Part shown: piece after piece, positions 1-10,639 of the stretch | Layout: every line of letters starts with the position of its first letter | Position numbering within the stretch: position 1 is the stretch's first letter | NCBI GenBank assembly: GCA_018350325.1 | Contig: JAEVLN010000010.1 | Span: 620,001 to 684,000 of the forward strand | Reading direction: 5' to 3' | DNA: 64,000 nucleotides | DNA from: Globodera rostochiensis | Taxonomy: Eukaryota > Nematoda > Chromadorea > Rhabditida > Heteroderidae | Made by a program: the position numbers and the translations under genes | The notes under the pieces: model-generated | Told to the model about the DNA's origin: nothing | What the model saw: only the letters and a program-made list of their open reading frames with translations | The model's database searches: none

Positions 1-202
1 TCAGGCCGGCCATCCCGGAGGCCAAGGACCGCCCGGACCCCCTGGCGCGCCCGGACATCCGGGACAGCCTGGTGGGCCTGGCCACCCCGGAGAGGCCGGC
101 GCTTCCGGACAGCCTGGCAAGGACAGCGCTTACTGTCCGTGCCCGCCTCGCTCTTCCGTTCTTGCCATCAGCAGGAAGAAGATGGTGGCCAAGAAGGTCT
201 AA
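1..202 (+). CDS. Cuticle collagen, 3' end only (cut by window edge)
   Basis: An open frame from base 2 to the TAA at 200-202 encodes Gly-X-Y triplets followed by the non-collagenous tail [11 protein letters not shown] and a lysine-rich end. The tail and the triplets match the last exon of the complete collagen gene on the opposite strand at 25855-26957, so this is a second, inverted copy. Cuticle collagens trimerise through Gly-X-Y, are secreted from the hypodermis, and are cross-linked by tyrosines and cysteines such as the YCPC cluster seen here. The 5' exons lie outside the window, so it cannot be told whether the copy is complete. Confidence 0.85.
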   Translation, partial: QAGHPGGQGPPGPPGAPGHPGQPGGPGHPGEAGASGQPGKDSAYCPCPPRSSVLAISRKKMVAKKV

Positions 203-450
203 ACGAAGAGGACGCCCCGGGGGAGGGGGAGGATCGATGTGTGATCATTTGGATAATGCTTTTTTGGTTGATAACGAAGTCGGTTTCCATCAAAAAAAAA
301 GAATGTTGCCTCAAGAGAATAAATGGCCTATTCATATATGCTGGAATTATCAGTTAAGCAAATTCAAATTTCGGCCCAAATTGAGATGCGATTGTTAAGT
401 GAGAGTTAAGCGATCAGTCTTTCTTTTTATAAAGTTATAAATTAAAAACT
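1..450. repeat. Left arm of an inverted duplication (partner about 25600-26066)
   Basis: The sequence, including the collagen 3' exon and about 250 bases of 3' flank, reappears as its reverse complement at about 25600-26066. Differences are small: an extra GGGAGG-like unit near 225-232, a few substitutions, and about 25 bases missing near 385-395. Similarity fades near base 450, just before the broken serpin begins, so a rearrangement breakpoint probably lies there. Confidence 0.8.
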
Positions 451-764
451 GCGAAAAATATTTTTTATTTTTTTTAAAAAACCGTAATTTTGTCAGTGTT
501 TCTGTCTTTTCCCCTCTTAACTGTAGAATTGATGATTTTATTTTGCTCAAAAACGACGAAATTCAAATTTGGCAAAACAAGCTATGTCATTTTGAAAATT
601 TTAAAGTATGATTCCCATAAAACCCATTTTGGCAAAAGTTTAAAAATCTATTAAAGTTTTCAAGATACGAGATTTTTGATGAAAATATAATTTTTTTTTT
701 CAAAATTCACTCGAAAAATCTCAAAAATTCATTGAAATTCTCAACAGAATTAATTATTACGCAC

Positions 765-3119
765 CGAAATCATCGCTTTTTGAATAACATTGTTGATGGC
801 CACTTTTGTGTTGCTTATGCCTGAAAAATCAGCATTTGGCTCAAATGCGCTTGTAATGCCAAGCGATGGCAGCACGCGACGACTCAATTTTGAATATTGG
901 CACAATGACCTAAAAAGAGCATGACGACATTTGATCCTGCAGAAGCACTTAAAAGGAGTAGGGGGTCATTAGCGTCTGGCCACTAGCATCTCATAAACGT
1001 CCCTGAGACGCTAGTGGCCCGCTTCGCTTAAAAGTAGGGCTGGACGGGACCGGGACTTGCCGGGACCAGAAAAACCGGGACTTTCAGTTTTAAAAAAATC
1101 CGGTCCCGACCGGGACCGGAACCTGAAAAAACCGGGAAATCCCGCCCCGGTCCCAATACCGGTCCTGTCCAACCCTACTTAAAAGTTCAAAAACCGTTAG
1201 GGAATTACCCAACTTTTAAATAAAAATAATTCAAAAAATGTTTTGCGATAAAAAAAAGGGGGTTTGTTTGGCTTACTTCAACTTTTGTACTTGCAGAATT
1301 TTGAGCCAATTCCATCAATTTGGCCCCTTTCAATTCGTTCAACAAATTCTCCAGGCCGTCGTTCGCATTTGGCAAAAGGATGAAAAGTTGCGCTTTCTTG
1401 CCGACATATGGCATTCCGAGCATTTTGAACTGAATTGTGTTCATTTAAGTGGTGGGAAACTTTGTTGGATTTAAGTTATTAGTCTGAAAAGCATCCAAAA
1501 TAAAATCAAAAATCCCCCAAAATCACTTTTTTAAATGCTTTCAATTGTAGTGAAATTGAAGAATATGATAGCGATTTTTATTTTACATTGTTTTGCTCGA
1601 CGTAAATGAATTCGTTTTCCGTTTGTTGCATCATATCCAACTGAATATTTAAAATTAAACTTATGAGCTTTTTCCATAATAAAATTCAAATAAATTCCAA
1701 CAAAATTCAATATGTCTTTTTAAAAATAAATATTTTATTAAAATACTTTGCTTTCTTGGCCATTAGTCATGAAAAATGTGAGCTTTGCCGTCCTTTTTTT
1801 ACTAAACGGTTGAAGCCAATTTGCTTTAAAATAAATTGCGTTGACGAGACCAGCCTAACAAATTTATTAAGTAAAATAAAAAATTAAAAGTTAAACTTTG
1901 TTTGAAAATCGAAGTCTTCTGATTTGACCAAATCTTTGATCTTTCCATTCGTTGAATTCTCAACAAAGGCATTAATCTTCTGCAAATTCGGAAATTACAG
2001 AAAAGGTAAAAATAATTAGAGCCCAATATTTTAGGCATAAAAAATACAAATACTCTTTCAAATAAATTCACTAAAAAAGTACCAAAATAAAGGGTGTGTA
2101 ATTTTTTTTAAAAATCTTTTGTTATTTCAAAACAAAAAAAAATTACCAAATTAATGTAAAAAGTGGAAAATGAACATGGTTAAAATTGAAAAAAGCCGAT
2201 TCATAAAATGCATTTTTATGTTTAATTGCATTTTATTAATGCATTTTTAAAAGGCTAGAATAGTACAAAAAAAAACTCAATTTGGTCGTCTTTAATCACT
2301 ATAAAATAAAGGGCCATAAAACAGTCACTATAAAATCAAATCAATGGCAAAGTTTCACAGTCTGTGGGGGGCGTTCATGGCAAAAAAAAAACTCAAAAAA
2401 CTAAAATCGGTGGTGGGCCACAAGAATATTTTTATTTCAATTTGTTGCCTTGGCCGCTGCGACATTTTGCGCAAAATCAATGGACTCGAAGTTGCCCTCA
2501 TAATGCGTGTTGATGACCGATTTGAATTGTTCCAAAACGTTGAAAGTGTTCGCCAAATATACTCTGTTGGCAATGCTCAGTTTGAACTCTGGGGGGGGGC
2601 CATTAGGCCGCAAATTGTTCACTTTTTTTAACTCTTCATTGGTTAGATTGGACGCAATTTCGTGAAGAAATTTGCCGAAATTGTTGTGCAAAGTTGAATC
2701 AGAAGAATCTAACGAATAATTATTGGTCTGTGTCAACATGAATTAGATACTCTCTTAAACAATAAATTTGATTAAAAAATGATAAAAGCCAATTTTTTCA
2801 AAAATTGCCTAATTTAAATTGTAAAATACCGCCGGCCAACACTTTGCCAAATTCAGCTGCAGTTTGCCCGCGTGCACCGGCGTACGCCATTGCCAAGGCA
2901 ATGGCTGCCGAAAGAGGCGAAAGTACCGTATTTTTCGCTGAGTTGCCCTCGGCTCGGTTACGGTAGACCGCCTTCAGTAAGTCCATGGAGAACTCCGCTT
3001 GACCAACAGCTACAAAACGACAATTGCAAAATAAATCGTAAATTAATTTAAATTTTTAAAGATTAAACATTTAATCGTTCTAATAATCACTTACGATTCA
3101 GGTCAAGATTTGGGTACAT
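765..3119 (-). pseudogene. Serpin, frame-broken and lacking the reactive-centre exon
   Basis: Exons read right to left. ATG is at 3119 (MYPNLDLN), then 3009-2830 (LSPLSAAIALAMAYAGARG), 2708-2449, 1979-about 1900 (KINAFVENSTNGKIKDLV), about 1868-1760 (LVNAIYFKANW), about 1640-1575 (MMQQTENEFIYVE), about 1413-1258 (LGMPYVGKKAQLFILLPN) and 909-765 (GITSAFEPNADFSGIS). These are successive landmarks of the serpin fold. Phases agree for the first four exons, using a GC donor at 2448. The 909-765 exon changes frame between VIVPIFKIE and LPSLGI, and the junction before LVNAIYF is also off by one. No exon for the reactive-centre loop or C-terminal strand is visible between 765 and 450. It is therefore unlikely to inhibit proteases; assembly error is an alternative. 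Confidence 0.75.
1035..1177. mobile_element. Miniature hAT-like element (143 bp)
   Basis: The ends are inverted (TAGGGCTGGACGGG against the complement of CCTGTCCAACCCTA) and are flanked by a perfect 8-bp duplication, CTTAAAAG, at 1027-1034 and 1178-1185. The interior is made of degenerate copies of CCGGGAC. It lies downstream of LGMPYVG in a serpin intron. Confidence 0.75.
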
Positions 3120-3759
3120 CAAAGCAACATTGACGAGCCCATAGGCATTAGATAATTGAAATTGCCAGTTCCAGGCATTTTTATTTTGTTATTAATCGGA
3201 AAAAGAAAAATCTGATAAAATATTTTTATGGACGAATGATGGTAAGCGATGTTAAATTACAGCGCCAATGCACCAAAAACGATTTGGATGATTCACTTGT
3301 GACTCGCGTGCTTTCCATCAGAGGTTTTGATCAAAAAAAATCTCATCGCACTAACCATTTGCAAAGTTTTTGGTTTGATTCTTTTTATTCAACGTGCACT
3401 TCCACTTATCTATGTTGTTAAACAATCAAAAAGAAATCGCAATTTTAGGCTTTTTGTTCTGACTGACGATATGACAGAACTTTAAACTTAAATTATAATA
3501 TTTTTAAAATTTAATTGATGCCCATGGTAGTGGCAGCGGCGGGTGCCGTTGGCAAAATGCTAATAAAAAGTGCTGTAAATGTTTCAATGATGGCAAAGAT
3601 TGATTATTTGTGCCAGATTTGATTTGTCATTTTGAACCTTCAAAATAAGCAAGCCGATTGGGACAATAACTTTTTGTGTTTAGCATAATAAAAACGAATT
3701 AATAATAATGTACTAAACAAGCAATTGGCATTTAAATCACTGACAAAATCAAAAAAAAA
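3120..3759. other. Intergenic, no gene supported
   Basis: The stretch between the serpin and chemoreceptor copy A shows no coherent exons. Bases about 3510-3610 resemble 13895-13990 downstream of chemoreceptor copy C (a GTGGTAGTGGCAGCGGCG core). This is therefore flank shared by the duplicated receptor units. Confidence 0.5.
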
Positions 3760-5908
3760 TCAAATGGAAAAGCTAAAAAAGTGAACAAATCTTTTGAAAT
3801 CCGCCAAAAACGCGCGACGATAGCAGCGAATGATGAAAATTGTGCAAATTGGATTTAATGTTGTCGGCAAAGCTATTGGAATTCCCGCTAAAACACTGAA
3901 ATATAGGAGCCACTGCGATTCGCTGAAACCAAATAAAAAAGATACAAAATCAATCAAAAACGGCACGCAGACCAGCAGTGGCAATAAAGCCTAAAAAAAG
4001 CGTATAAATTATATTAAGTATAAGAAAATTTAAATTCTTTTCCTGGATTAAAAGGTTTCTGGAAATTTGCTTATTCATCTCAATCATTTGCGCTGCTAGT
4101 TGTGAAGAAGTTCTGCAATTTTATATATTAAATAAAATTGTTTTTGTTTTTTTGTTGCTTAATTTACGTTGTTTTTAATCGCTCCCTCATAAATTTGTGC
4201 ATAAGAAAAGCCAACGTAAATATAATGACGTAAGCGATTGTTAACAACGCGACAAAATAATAAGACCCAATTGTCATCCTCGTGTTCTAAAATTAATTTA
4301 TAATATAAATTTATAATAGTTTTTAAATTATAATAACAATTTTAGATTTTTGTAATTGGCACGTTGGCGGCAACCTCACCAAAAAAGTTAGTTTAAAAAT
4401 GTGTCATATTTCGACACTATGTCCAAATGTTTGCGCGGACTCTATATATAAATTTTTGTCCGGAGTTTTATATATGTATATATTCTATTATTTATATTTA
4501 AAAAAACATTAATAGAATATCCGATGAGTGTAATATTTTCGGTAAGGTTTAATCCGAGAATGTCCGCAAACGATTGATCGTCCAAAAATTTGGGACCATC
4601 CGATAGATAAAGACATTGGAAACTGTTGACAAATAATAATGATAAAAGCAAAACAATGACTCCCAATAAACTAAAATATTTCCATGACGACAATTTTTTA
4701 TCCCTTAAAAATAAATAATATTATTTTATTTATTTTGTTGGATTGTTTTAAATTAGGGTTGTCACCCCGACGTCGGGTTGAAAATTGCGGGGTCACGGTT
4801 TTTATGGGGGTGGGACTGTCGGGGTTTTTAAAAAAACAAATCTAACATTAAAGGCAATAAATTAAGAATTATTTGTTCCTATAGAGAAGAGAAGTGTAGG
4901 CATTAGTGATGCTCGAGAAGTAAAATTTACTGAGACTCGAGACTGAGAAATGATCCCCGAGACTCGAGACTGAAAATTTGCGGGGACCGGACGGGGTGAC
5001 AACGCTAGTTTAAATCAGGGCTGCCATCTTGTTATAGCGCTAGGTCCAAAGACATTCTTGGAAATAATGACATTTTCAATTTATAACATCAAAGGTCCAT
5101 TTCCAAGGACTCTGTCCTTTAAAAACAAGGACGGATGGCGGGCAGCCCTGGTTTAAATTACTACTATTATTTTTTAACTTTTTAAGCAAATTTGGAATTT
5201 TAATTGACCGTACCAATTCAGTGCCAGATATCGATAAATAAATTGTGTCACATATCCGAGAATCGACACGTTTAACAGAAAAGTTAAGCACACAAAGCCC
5301 AAAAGGGCCCAAATTCGATGTTCGGCGGTGCCTTGCAAAGTGAACAATCCGTCCAAAAACACTTCATGCGCACCGTTTCTTGTTACAATATAATACTAAA
5401 AAAACAAAAACAAAAAAAGAAATTGCGTTTATCACTTTGTTTAATTTAGGGTTGAGCGGGACCGGGACCAGTACTGAAATGTCTTTTCTGGGACTGAAAT
5501 TTAGTCCCTGTTTTTTTCAAGCTCCAGTATAAATGGTCCCGGTTTTTTTGACCGGGACTAATTTAGTCCCGGTCCCGGTTTTTCCCAAAAGTCTCGATCC
5601 CGCTCAACCCTAGTTTAATTACAACAAACCGAATTAAAAAGCAATCCCGTGACATTGACCAGTACATCGACCAGACATGTCTGCAATAAAATCTAAACAA
5701 AAACACAAAAATATATATTTTAAATAGTTTTAATTTAAATTTACTACAAAATTTATAAAGAACATTGATTGATTGCCTTGCTGTAAATTTGCATTATCTT
5801 TGGCGTGTGCCGAAGAATCAATCGGGTCAGTATCCCATTCAACGAAATGCCAAACACAAACGCCACCCAATCAAATGAATGGACTATTGACCGAATGGAG
5901 TTGACCAT
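3760..5908 (-). CDS. Nematode chemoreceptor GPCR, Str superfamily, copy A
   Basis: Seven exons in consistent phase give about 330 aa, the usual length for nematode chemoreceptors: 5908-5777, 5692-5630, 5395-5214, 4703-4508, 4286-4168, 4112-4043 and 3990-3760. The start is the first ATG (MVNSIRSIVHSFDWVAF). Seven hydrophobic segments are recognisable, and the last exon carries TTLNPICTIFIIRCYRRAF, the TM7 and YR motif of the Str/Srh/Srd group. The protein should act in the sensory neuron membrane; its ligand is unknown. Exon 1 needs a GC donor (AAG|GCAATC). The sixth intron appears to start with GA (CAG|GAAAAG), which keeps phase but is non-canonical. Introns 2 and 3 hold three small transposable elements. 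Assignment to one family within Str is uncertain. Confidence 0.8.
4754..5007. mobile_element. Miniature hAT-like element in intron 3 of receptor A
   Basis: Ends TAGGGTTGTCACCCCG and CGGGGTGACAACGCTA are near-perfect inverses. The flanks TTTTAAAT and GTTTAAAT agree at 7 of 8 bases. The interior carries GAGACTCGAGACTGAG repeats, also found in other elements of this window. A near-identical copy lies at 7380-7630. Confidence 0.7.
5016..5150. mobile_element. Miniature hAT-like element, CAGGGCTGCC ends
   Basis: Inverted ends CAGGGCTGCCATC and GATGGCGGGCAGCCCTG are flanked by perfect 8-bp GTTTAAAT duplications at 5008-5015 and 5151-5158. It abuts the element at 4754-5007, sharing the same target octamer. 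A copy lies at 7639-7773, and a disrupted relative at about 15350-15443. Confidence 0.75.
5447..5612. mobile_element. Miniature hAT-like element in intron 2 of receptor A
   Basis: TAGGGTTGAGCGGGACC and the complementary right end are flanked by perfect GTTTAATT duplications (5439-5446, 5613-5620). The interior is built of GGTCCCGG/CCGGGACC words. The same insertion is in copy B (8066-8231) but absent from the matching intron of copy C, which dates it after copy C split off. Confidence 0.75.
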
Positions 5909-6385
5909 TTTTTGGAATTTATACCTTCAATAATTTTTAAATTAAATTAAATTAAATGCCTTTTACAATATAAATTTTTCTTTTTTAATTAGATGGCGAT
6001 GCATAAAATAAATGAATTTCAAAGGGTTGCGACACTTTCAACAGTTGAAAGTCAAATGTGGCGTGACAAAAAGTACATTTTTTTGACAAATTTCCCGGAA
6101 ATTATCGCTTCAATCATTTCGGATACATTTAATACCCAGACAAAATAATATTATTTCATAAAAACCAATCGGAATGTGTGCATTATTAGTGGGCCGCGAT
6201 TTATATGGATAAAAAATCTCGAAATATGGCCATAAAATACTGTATGGAATGCCGTGTTGATGATGGGGAGGATTGATTAGTTGTGCCACATTTGATTGAT
6301 CAAAATAAGCAAGCGATTGGGACAATAATAAAAACATATTTATAGTGTACTAAATGAGCAATTGGCATTTAAATCACTGACAAAA

Positions 6386-8524
6386 TCAAATGGAAAAGCT
6401 GAAGAAGTGAATAAATCTTTTGAAATCCGCCCAAAACGCGCGACGATAGCAGCGAATGATGAAAATTGTGCAAATTGGATTTAATGTTGTCGGCAAAACG
6501 AATGGAATTGCCGACAAAACATCGAAATATTGGAGCCATTTTGATCCGCGGACACCAAATACAAAAGATACACCATAAATCAAAAATGGCACGCAGATCA
6601 TCATTGGCAATGAAGCCTAAAAAACCGTTTTAATATAAATTTATTTAAAAGTTAAAAAAACAAAATTCTTTTCCTGGATTAATAGGTTTCTGCCAATTTG
6701 CCTATTCATCTCAATCATCTGCGCTACTAGTTTTGAAGAAGTTCTGCAATTTTATATATTAAATAAAAATTGTTTTTTGTTGCTTAATTTACGTTGTTTT
6801 TGATTGCTCCCTCATAAATTTGTGCATACGAAAAGCCAACGTAAATATAATGACGTAAGCGATTGTTAACAGCGTGACAAAATAATAAGACCCAATTGTC
6901 ATCCTCGTGTTCTAAAATTAATTTATAATATAAATTTATAATAGTTTTTAAATTATAATAACAATTTTAGATTTTTGTAATTGGCACGTTGGCGGCAACC
7001 TCACCAAAAAAGTTAGTTTAAAAATGTGTCATATTTCGACACTATGTCCAAATGTTTGCGCGGACTCTATATATAAATTTTTGTCCGGAGTTTTATATAT
7101 GTATATATTCTATTATTTATATTAAAAAAAAACATTAATAGAATATCCGATGAGCGTAATATTTTCGGTAAGGTTTAATCCGAGAATGTCCGCAAACGAT
7201 TGATCGTCCAAAAATTTGGGACCATCCGATAGATAAAGACATTGGAAACTGTTGACAAATAATAATGATAAAAGCAAAACAATGACTCCCAATAAACTAA
7301 AATATTTCCATGACGACAATTTTTTATCCCTTAAAAATAAATAATATTATTTTATTTATTTTGTTGGATTGTTTTAAATTAGGGTTGTCACCCCGACGTC
7401 GGGTTGAAAATTGTGGGGTCACGGTTTTTATGGGGGTGGGACTGTCGGGGATTTTAAAAAAACAAATCTAACATTAAAGGCAATAATTTAAGAATTTGTT
7501 CCTATAGAGAAGAGAAGTGTAGGCATTAGTGATGCTCGAGAAGTAAAATTTACTGAGACTCGAGACTGAGAAATAATCCCCGAGACTCGAGACTGAAAAT
7601 TTGCGGGGACCGGACGGGGTGACAACGCTAGTTTAAATCAGGGCTGCCATCTTGTTATAGCGCTAGGTCCAAAGACATTCTTGGAAATAAGGACATTTTC
7701 AATTTATAACATCAAAGGTCCATTTCCAAGGACTCTGTCCTTTAAAAACAAGGACGGATGGCGGGCAGCCCTGGTTTAAATTACTATTATTTTTTAACTT
7801 TTAAGCAAAATAGGAATTTTAATTGACCGTACCAATTCAGTGCCAGATATCGATAAATAAATTGGGTCACATATCCGAGAATCGACACGTTTAACAGAAA
7901 AGTTAAGCACACAAAGCCCAAAAGGGCCCAAATTCGATGTTCGGCGGTGCCTTGCAAAGTGAACAATCCGTCCAAAAACACTTCATGCGCACCGTTTCTT
8001 GTTACAATATAATACTAAAAAAACAAAAACAAAAAAAGAAATTGCGTTTATCACTTTGTTTAATTTAGGGTTGAGCGGGACCGGGACCAGTACTGAAATG
8101 TCTTTTCTGGGACTGAAATTTAGTCCCGGTTTTTTTCAAGCTCCAGTATAAATGGTCCCGGTTTTTTTGACCGGGACTAATTTAGTCCCGGTCCCGGTTT
8201 TTCCCAAAAGTCTCGATCCCGCTCAACCCTAGTTTAATTACAACAAACCGAATTAAAAAGCAATCCCGTGACATTGACCAGTACATCGACCAGACATGTC
8301 TGCAATAAAATCTAAACAAAAACACAAAAATATATATTTTATTTTAAATAGTTTTAATTTAAATTTACTACAAAATTTATAAAGATGATTGCCTTGCTGT
8401 AAATTTGCATTATCTTTGGCGTGTGCCGAAGAATCAATCGGGTCAGTATCCCATTCAACGAAATGCCAAACACAAACGCCACCCAATCAAATGAATGGAC
8501 TATTGACCGAATGGAGTTGACCAT
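6386..8524 (-). CDS. Nematode chemoreceptor GPCR, Str superfamily, copy B
   Basis: This is a tandem, nearly identical copy of the gene at 3760-5908, with the same seven-exon layout, start at 8524 (MVNSIRS) and stop at 6386. The last exon differs most (MPMMICVPFLIYGVSFVFG against the copy A version) and there matches copy C, which suggests gene conversion or uneven divergence. The TM7 motif TTLNPICTIFIIRCYRRAF is intact. The same three small elements occupy introns 2 and 3 at the same sites, so the duplication is younger than those insertions. The GA-type sixth donor (CAG|GAAAAG) is retained. The likely role is a sensory membrane receptor of unknown ligand. Confidence 0.78.
7380..7630. mobile_element. 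Miniature hAT-like element (copy of 4754-5007)
   Basis: Carried along in the tandem duplication of the receptor gene; the same TAGGGTTGTCACC ends and a few substitutions. Confidence 0.7.
7639..7773. mobile_element. Miniature hAT-like element (copy of 5016-5150)
   Basis: CAGGGCTGCC ends between GTTTAAAT octamers, duplicated with receptor copy B. Confidence 0.7.
8066..8231. mobile_element. Miniature hAT-like element (copy of 5447-5612)
   Basis: TAGGGTTGAGCGGG ends between GTTTAATT octamers, duplicated with receptor copy B. Confidence 0.7.
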
Positions 8525-8947
8525 TTTTTGGAATTTATACCTTCAATAATTTTTAAATTAAATTAAATTAAAATGCGTTTTACAATATAAATTTTTCTTT
8601 TTTAATTAGATGGCAATGCATAAAATAAATGAATTTCAAAGGGTTGCGACACTTTCAACAGTTGAAAGTCAAATGTGGCGTGACAAAAAGTACATTTTTT
8701 TGACAAATTTCCCGGAAATTATCGCTTCAATCATTTCGGATACATTTAATACCCAGACAAAATAAAATTATTTCATAAAAACCAATCGGAATGTGTGCAT
8801 TATTAGTGGGCCGCGATTTATATGGATAAAAAATCTCGAAATATGGCCATAAAATACTGTATGGATGAAAAATTGCAAAATATGGACCAAATATGGACAC
8901 CCTAATGGTGACACAATGCCAATACGTGATGCAATGTGCGTAATTGT

Positions 8948-9420
8948 GGAGGGTCACCAAGGGTTTTCGGAAAATTGGTCACCGAAAATTGGTCAACCAA
9001 GGAAAATTGGTCACCAGGACTTTTTGAGTTTTTCGTTCTAACTTTTTCAAACAACTCTAAAAGCTTAGCTTTCTTTTGCTCTGTTACTCAACTCGAATAG
9101 ATCTTTTGATTGATACTAATTGCAACTAATTAGGCTTCGTATAAACAAAGTTAGCGCAGAGGGGTGCGAGTTTTCTTGGGAGCGAACCACTTTTCAGCTT
9201 ACAACATTTTTAAAAGTCTACTGAATACGAAGAATTTATGCCATTTGACAGCATTTAGTCTGAAGAAGCTTTTTTCAAAAGAAATCTAAGCTTTTAGAGT
9301 TGTTTGAAAAAAGTTAGAACGAAAAACTCGAAATATCCCGGTGACCAATTTTCCTTGGTGAATTTTCCGAAAACCCTTTGTGACCAATTTTCCGGTGACC
9401 GATTTTGCGTTCACCGCCCG
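8948..9420. mobile_element. Long hairpin element with GGTCACC/GGTGACC arms
   Basis: Two arms of roughly 200 bases face each other: GGTCACCAAGGGTTTTCGG on the left and its near complement CCGAAAACCCTTTGTGACC on the right. Inner arms match too (AACTCTAAAAGCTTAG against CTAAGCTTTTAGAGTT). The equivalent flank of receptor copy C near 16,690-16,780 (ACCCTAATGG, then AACACAATGCCAATA) lacks the insertion. No coding capacity is seen. Confidence 0.65.
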
Positions 9421-10250
9421 AAATGCGTTTCGCCAGCAAAGCCAAATGCACAGAGACAAAAAATAAAAGGAAAACAAACAAAAATTGTTAATAAAAAAAG
9501 GAATAAGTTAATAAAAAATGTAAAATAAGCAAAGTTTATTTTGCTAAGACACTAACTAGCCTGGGTGTACGACCCAAGACGCAAGACCGAGAGGGGCTCA
9601 AAGAATACCGTAAATTTTGAAGACTCGAGAAGAATTAAAAAATTTATTGCCATTTTTTTTTTGTAATTTTTGCATTTTAAAAAGCAATTTTAAACTTAAA
9701 GGCCTCAAATGCCTCAAATGCAAAATTGGAGGCAACTGATTATTCCTGCGACTGCACCTTTGGTGAAAAGGGCAAATTGGCAGCTTCTGCAGCCTAGTGT
9801 TTGCATTTACATTTAAATTGGACATTGAACACGAAGTCCGACCCGTCCACGAAGTTCGAGTCGACGTTCATTTTGGCGGCGATCAGTTATAACTTAGGCA
9901 TTAGGAAAGCAAATCAAGCAAAATCGATATAATTCAGAAGCTCTCAGTATATTGGAGCTTTCCCTGTTATTCTATCCGGCTTTAGTGTTACTTAAAATTT
10001 TTCTTTAATTTTCAAAAATTCAACCGTGTCAAAAACTGGTTTAAATCAATTTTCATTTTCTGTTGACGAATTCATAATCAGTGCATTTTTGCGGATTCGA
10101 GATTAGCTCGACGAGAGGAATCGATTGGTAGTATGTTCATTCGGATCTGGATCATTCCCATTAAAGTAGTTAATCCAAAATTTCAGTGCTAAGTTTCCAA
10201 GGAATTTTTTGCCCGAAATTTTATATTAAGGTTTATTATTTTATTATATA
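9421..10250. other. Intergenic, no gene supported
   Basis: AT-rich. A short segment around 9540-9580 (ACTAACTAGCCTGGGTGTACG) recurs at about 16,870-16,895 and belongs to the duplicated receptor flank. No convincing exon is seen. Confidence 0.45.
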
Positions 10251-10327
10251 GGATGTTTTTTAACTCGCGCAAACATGTAGGCACGATTTTTCCTATAAAT
10301 GATTTAAATCGGTTTTTTAATCAAAAA

Positions 10328-10605
10328 CTTTCTGACGGATTGTCCTTCACTGACGGATTGTCCTCTGACGGATTGGGCACTGACAGATTGTCCTTCACTG
10401 ACGGATTGTCCTTCACTGACGGATTGTCCTCTGACGGATTGGGCACTGCACTGACGGATTGTCCTTCACTGACGGATTGTCCTTCACTGACGGATTGTCC
10501 TTCACTGACGGATTGTCCTCTGACGGATTGGGCACTGACGGATTGTCCTTCACTGACGGATTGTCCTCTGACGGATTGGGCACTGCACTGACGGATTGTC
10601 CGGAG
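10328..10605 (+). repeat. Minisatellite of TGACGGATTG-containing 17-24 bp units
   Basis: About fifteen units alternate between CTGACGGATTGTCCTTCA and CTCTGACGGATTGGGCA forms. The array is open in several frames, so the open frames through it are not evidence of coding. It runs directly into the first exon of the repeat gene that follows. Confidence 0.85.
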
Positions 10606-10639
10606 GCTTTGAGGAAGGCATGCCGTCGGCGAGGTGGCA

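Noticed and set aside
10253..10591. Long frames across the TGACGGATTG array on both strands
   Set aside because: They are produced by the repeat itself; the units are partly multiples of three and no motif or start context supports coding.
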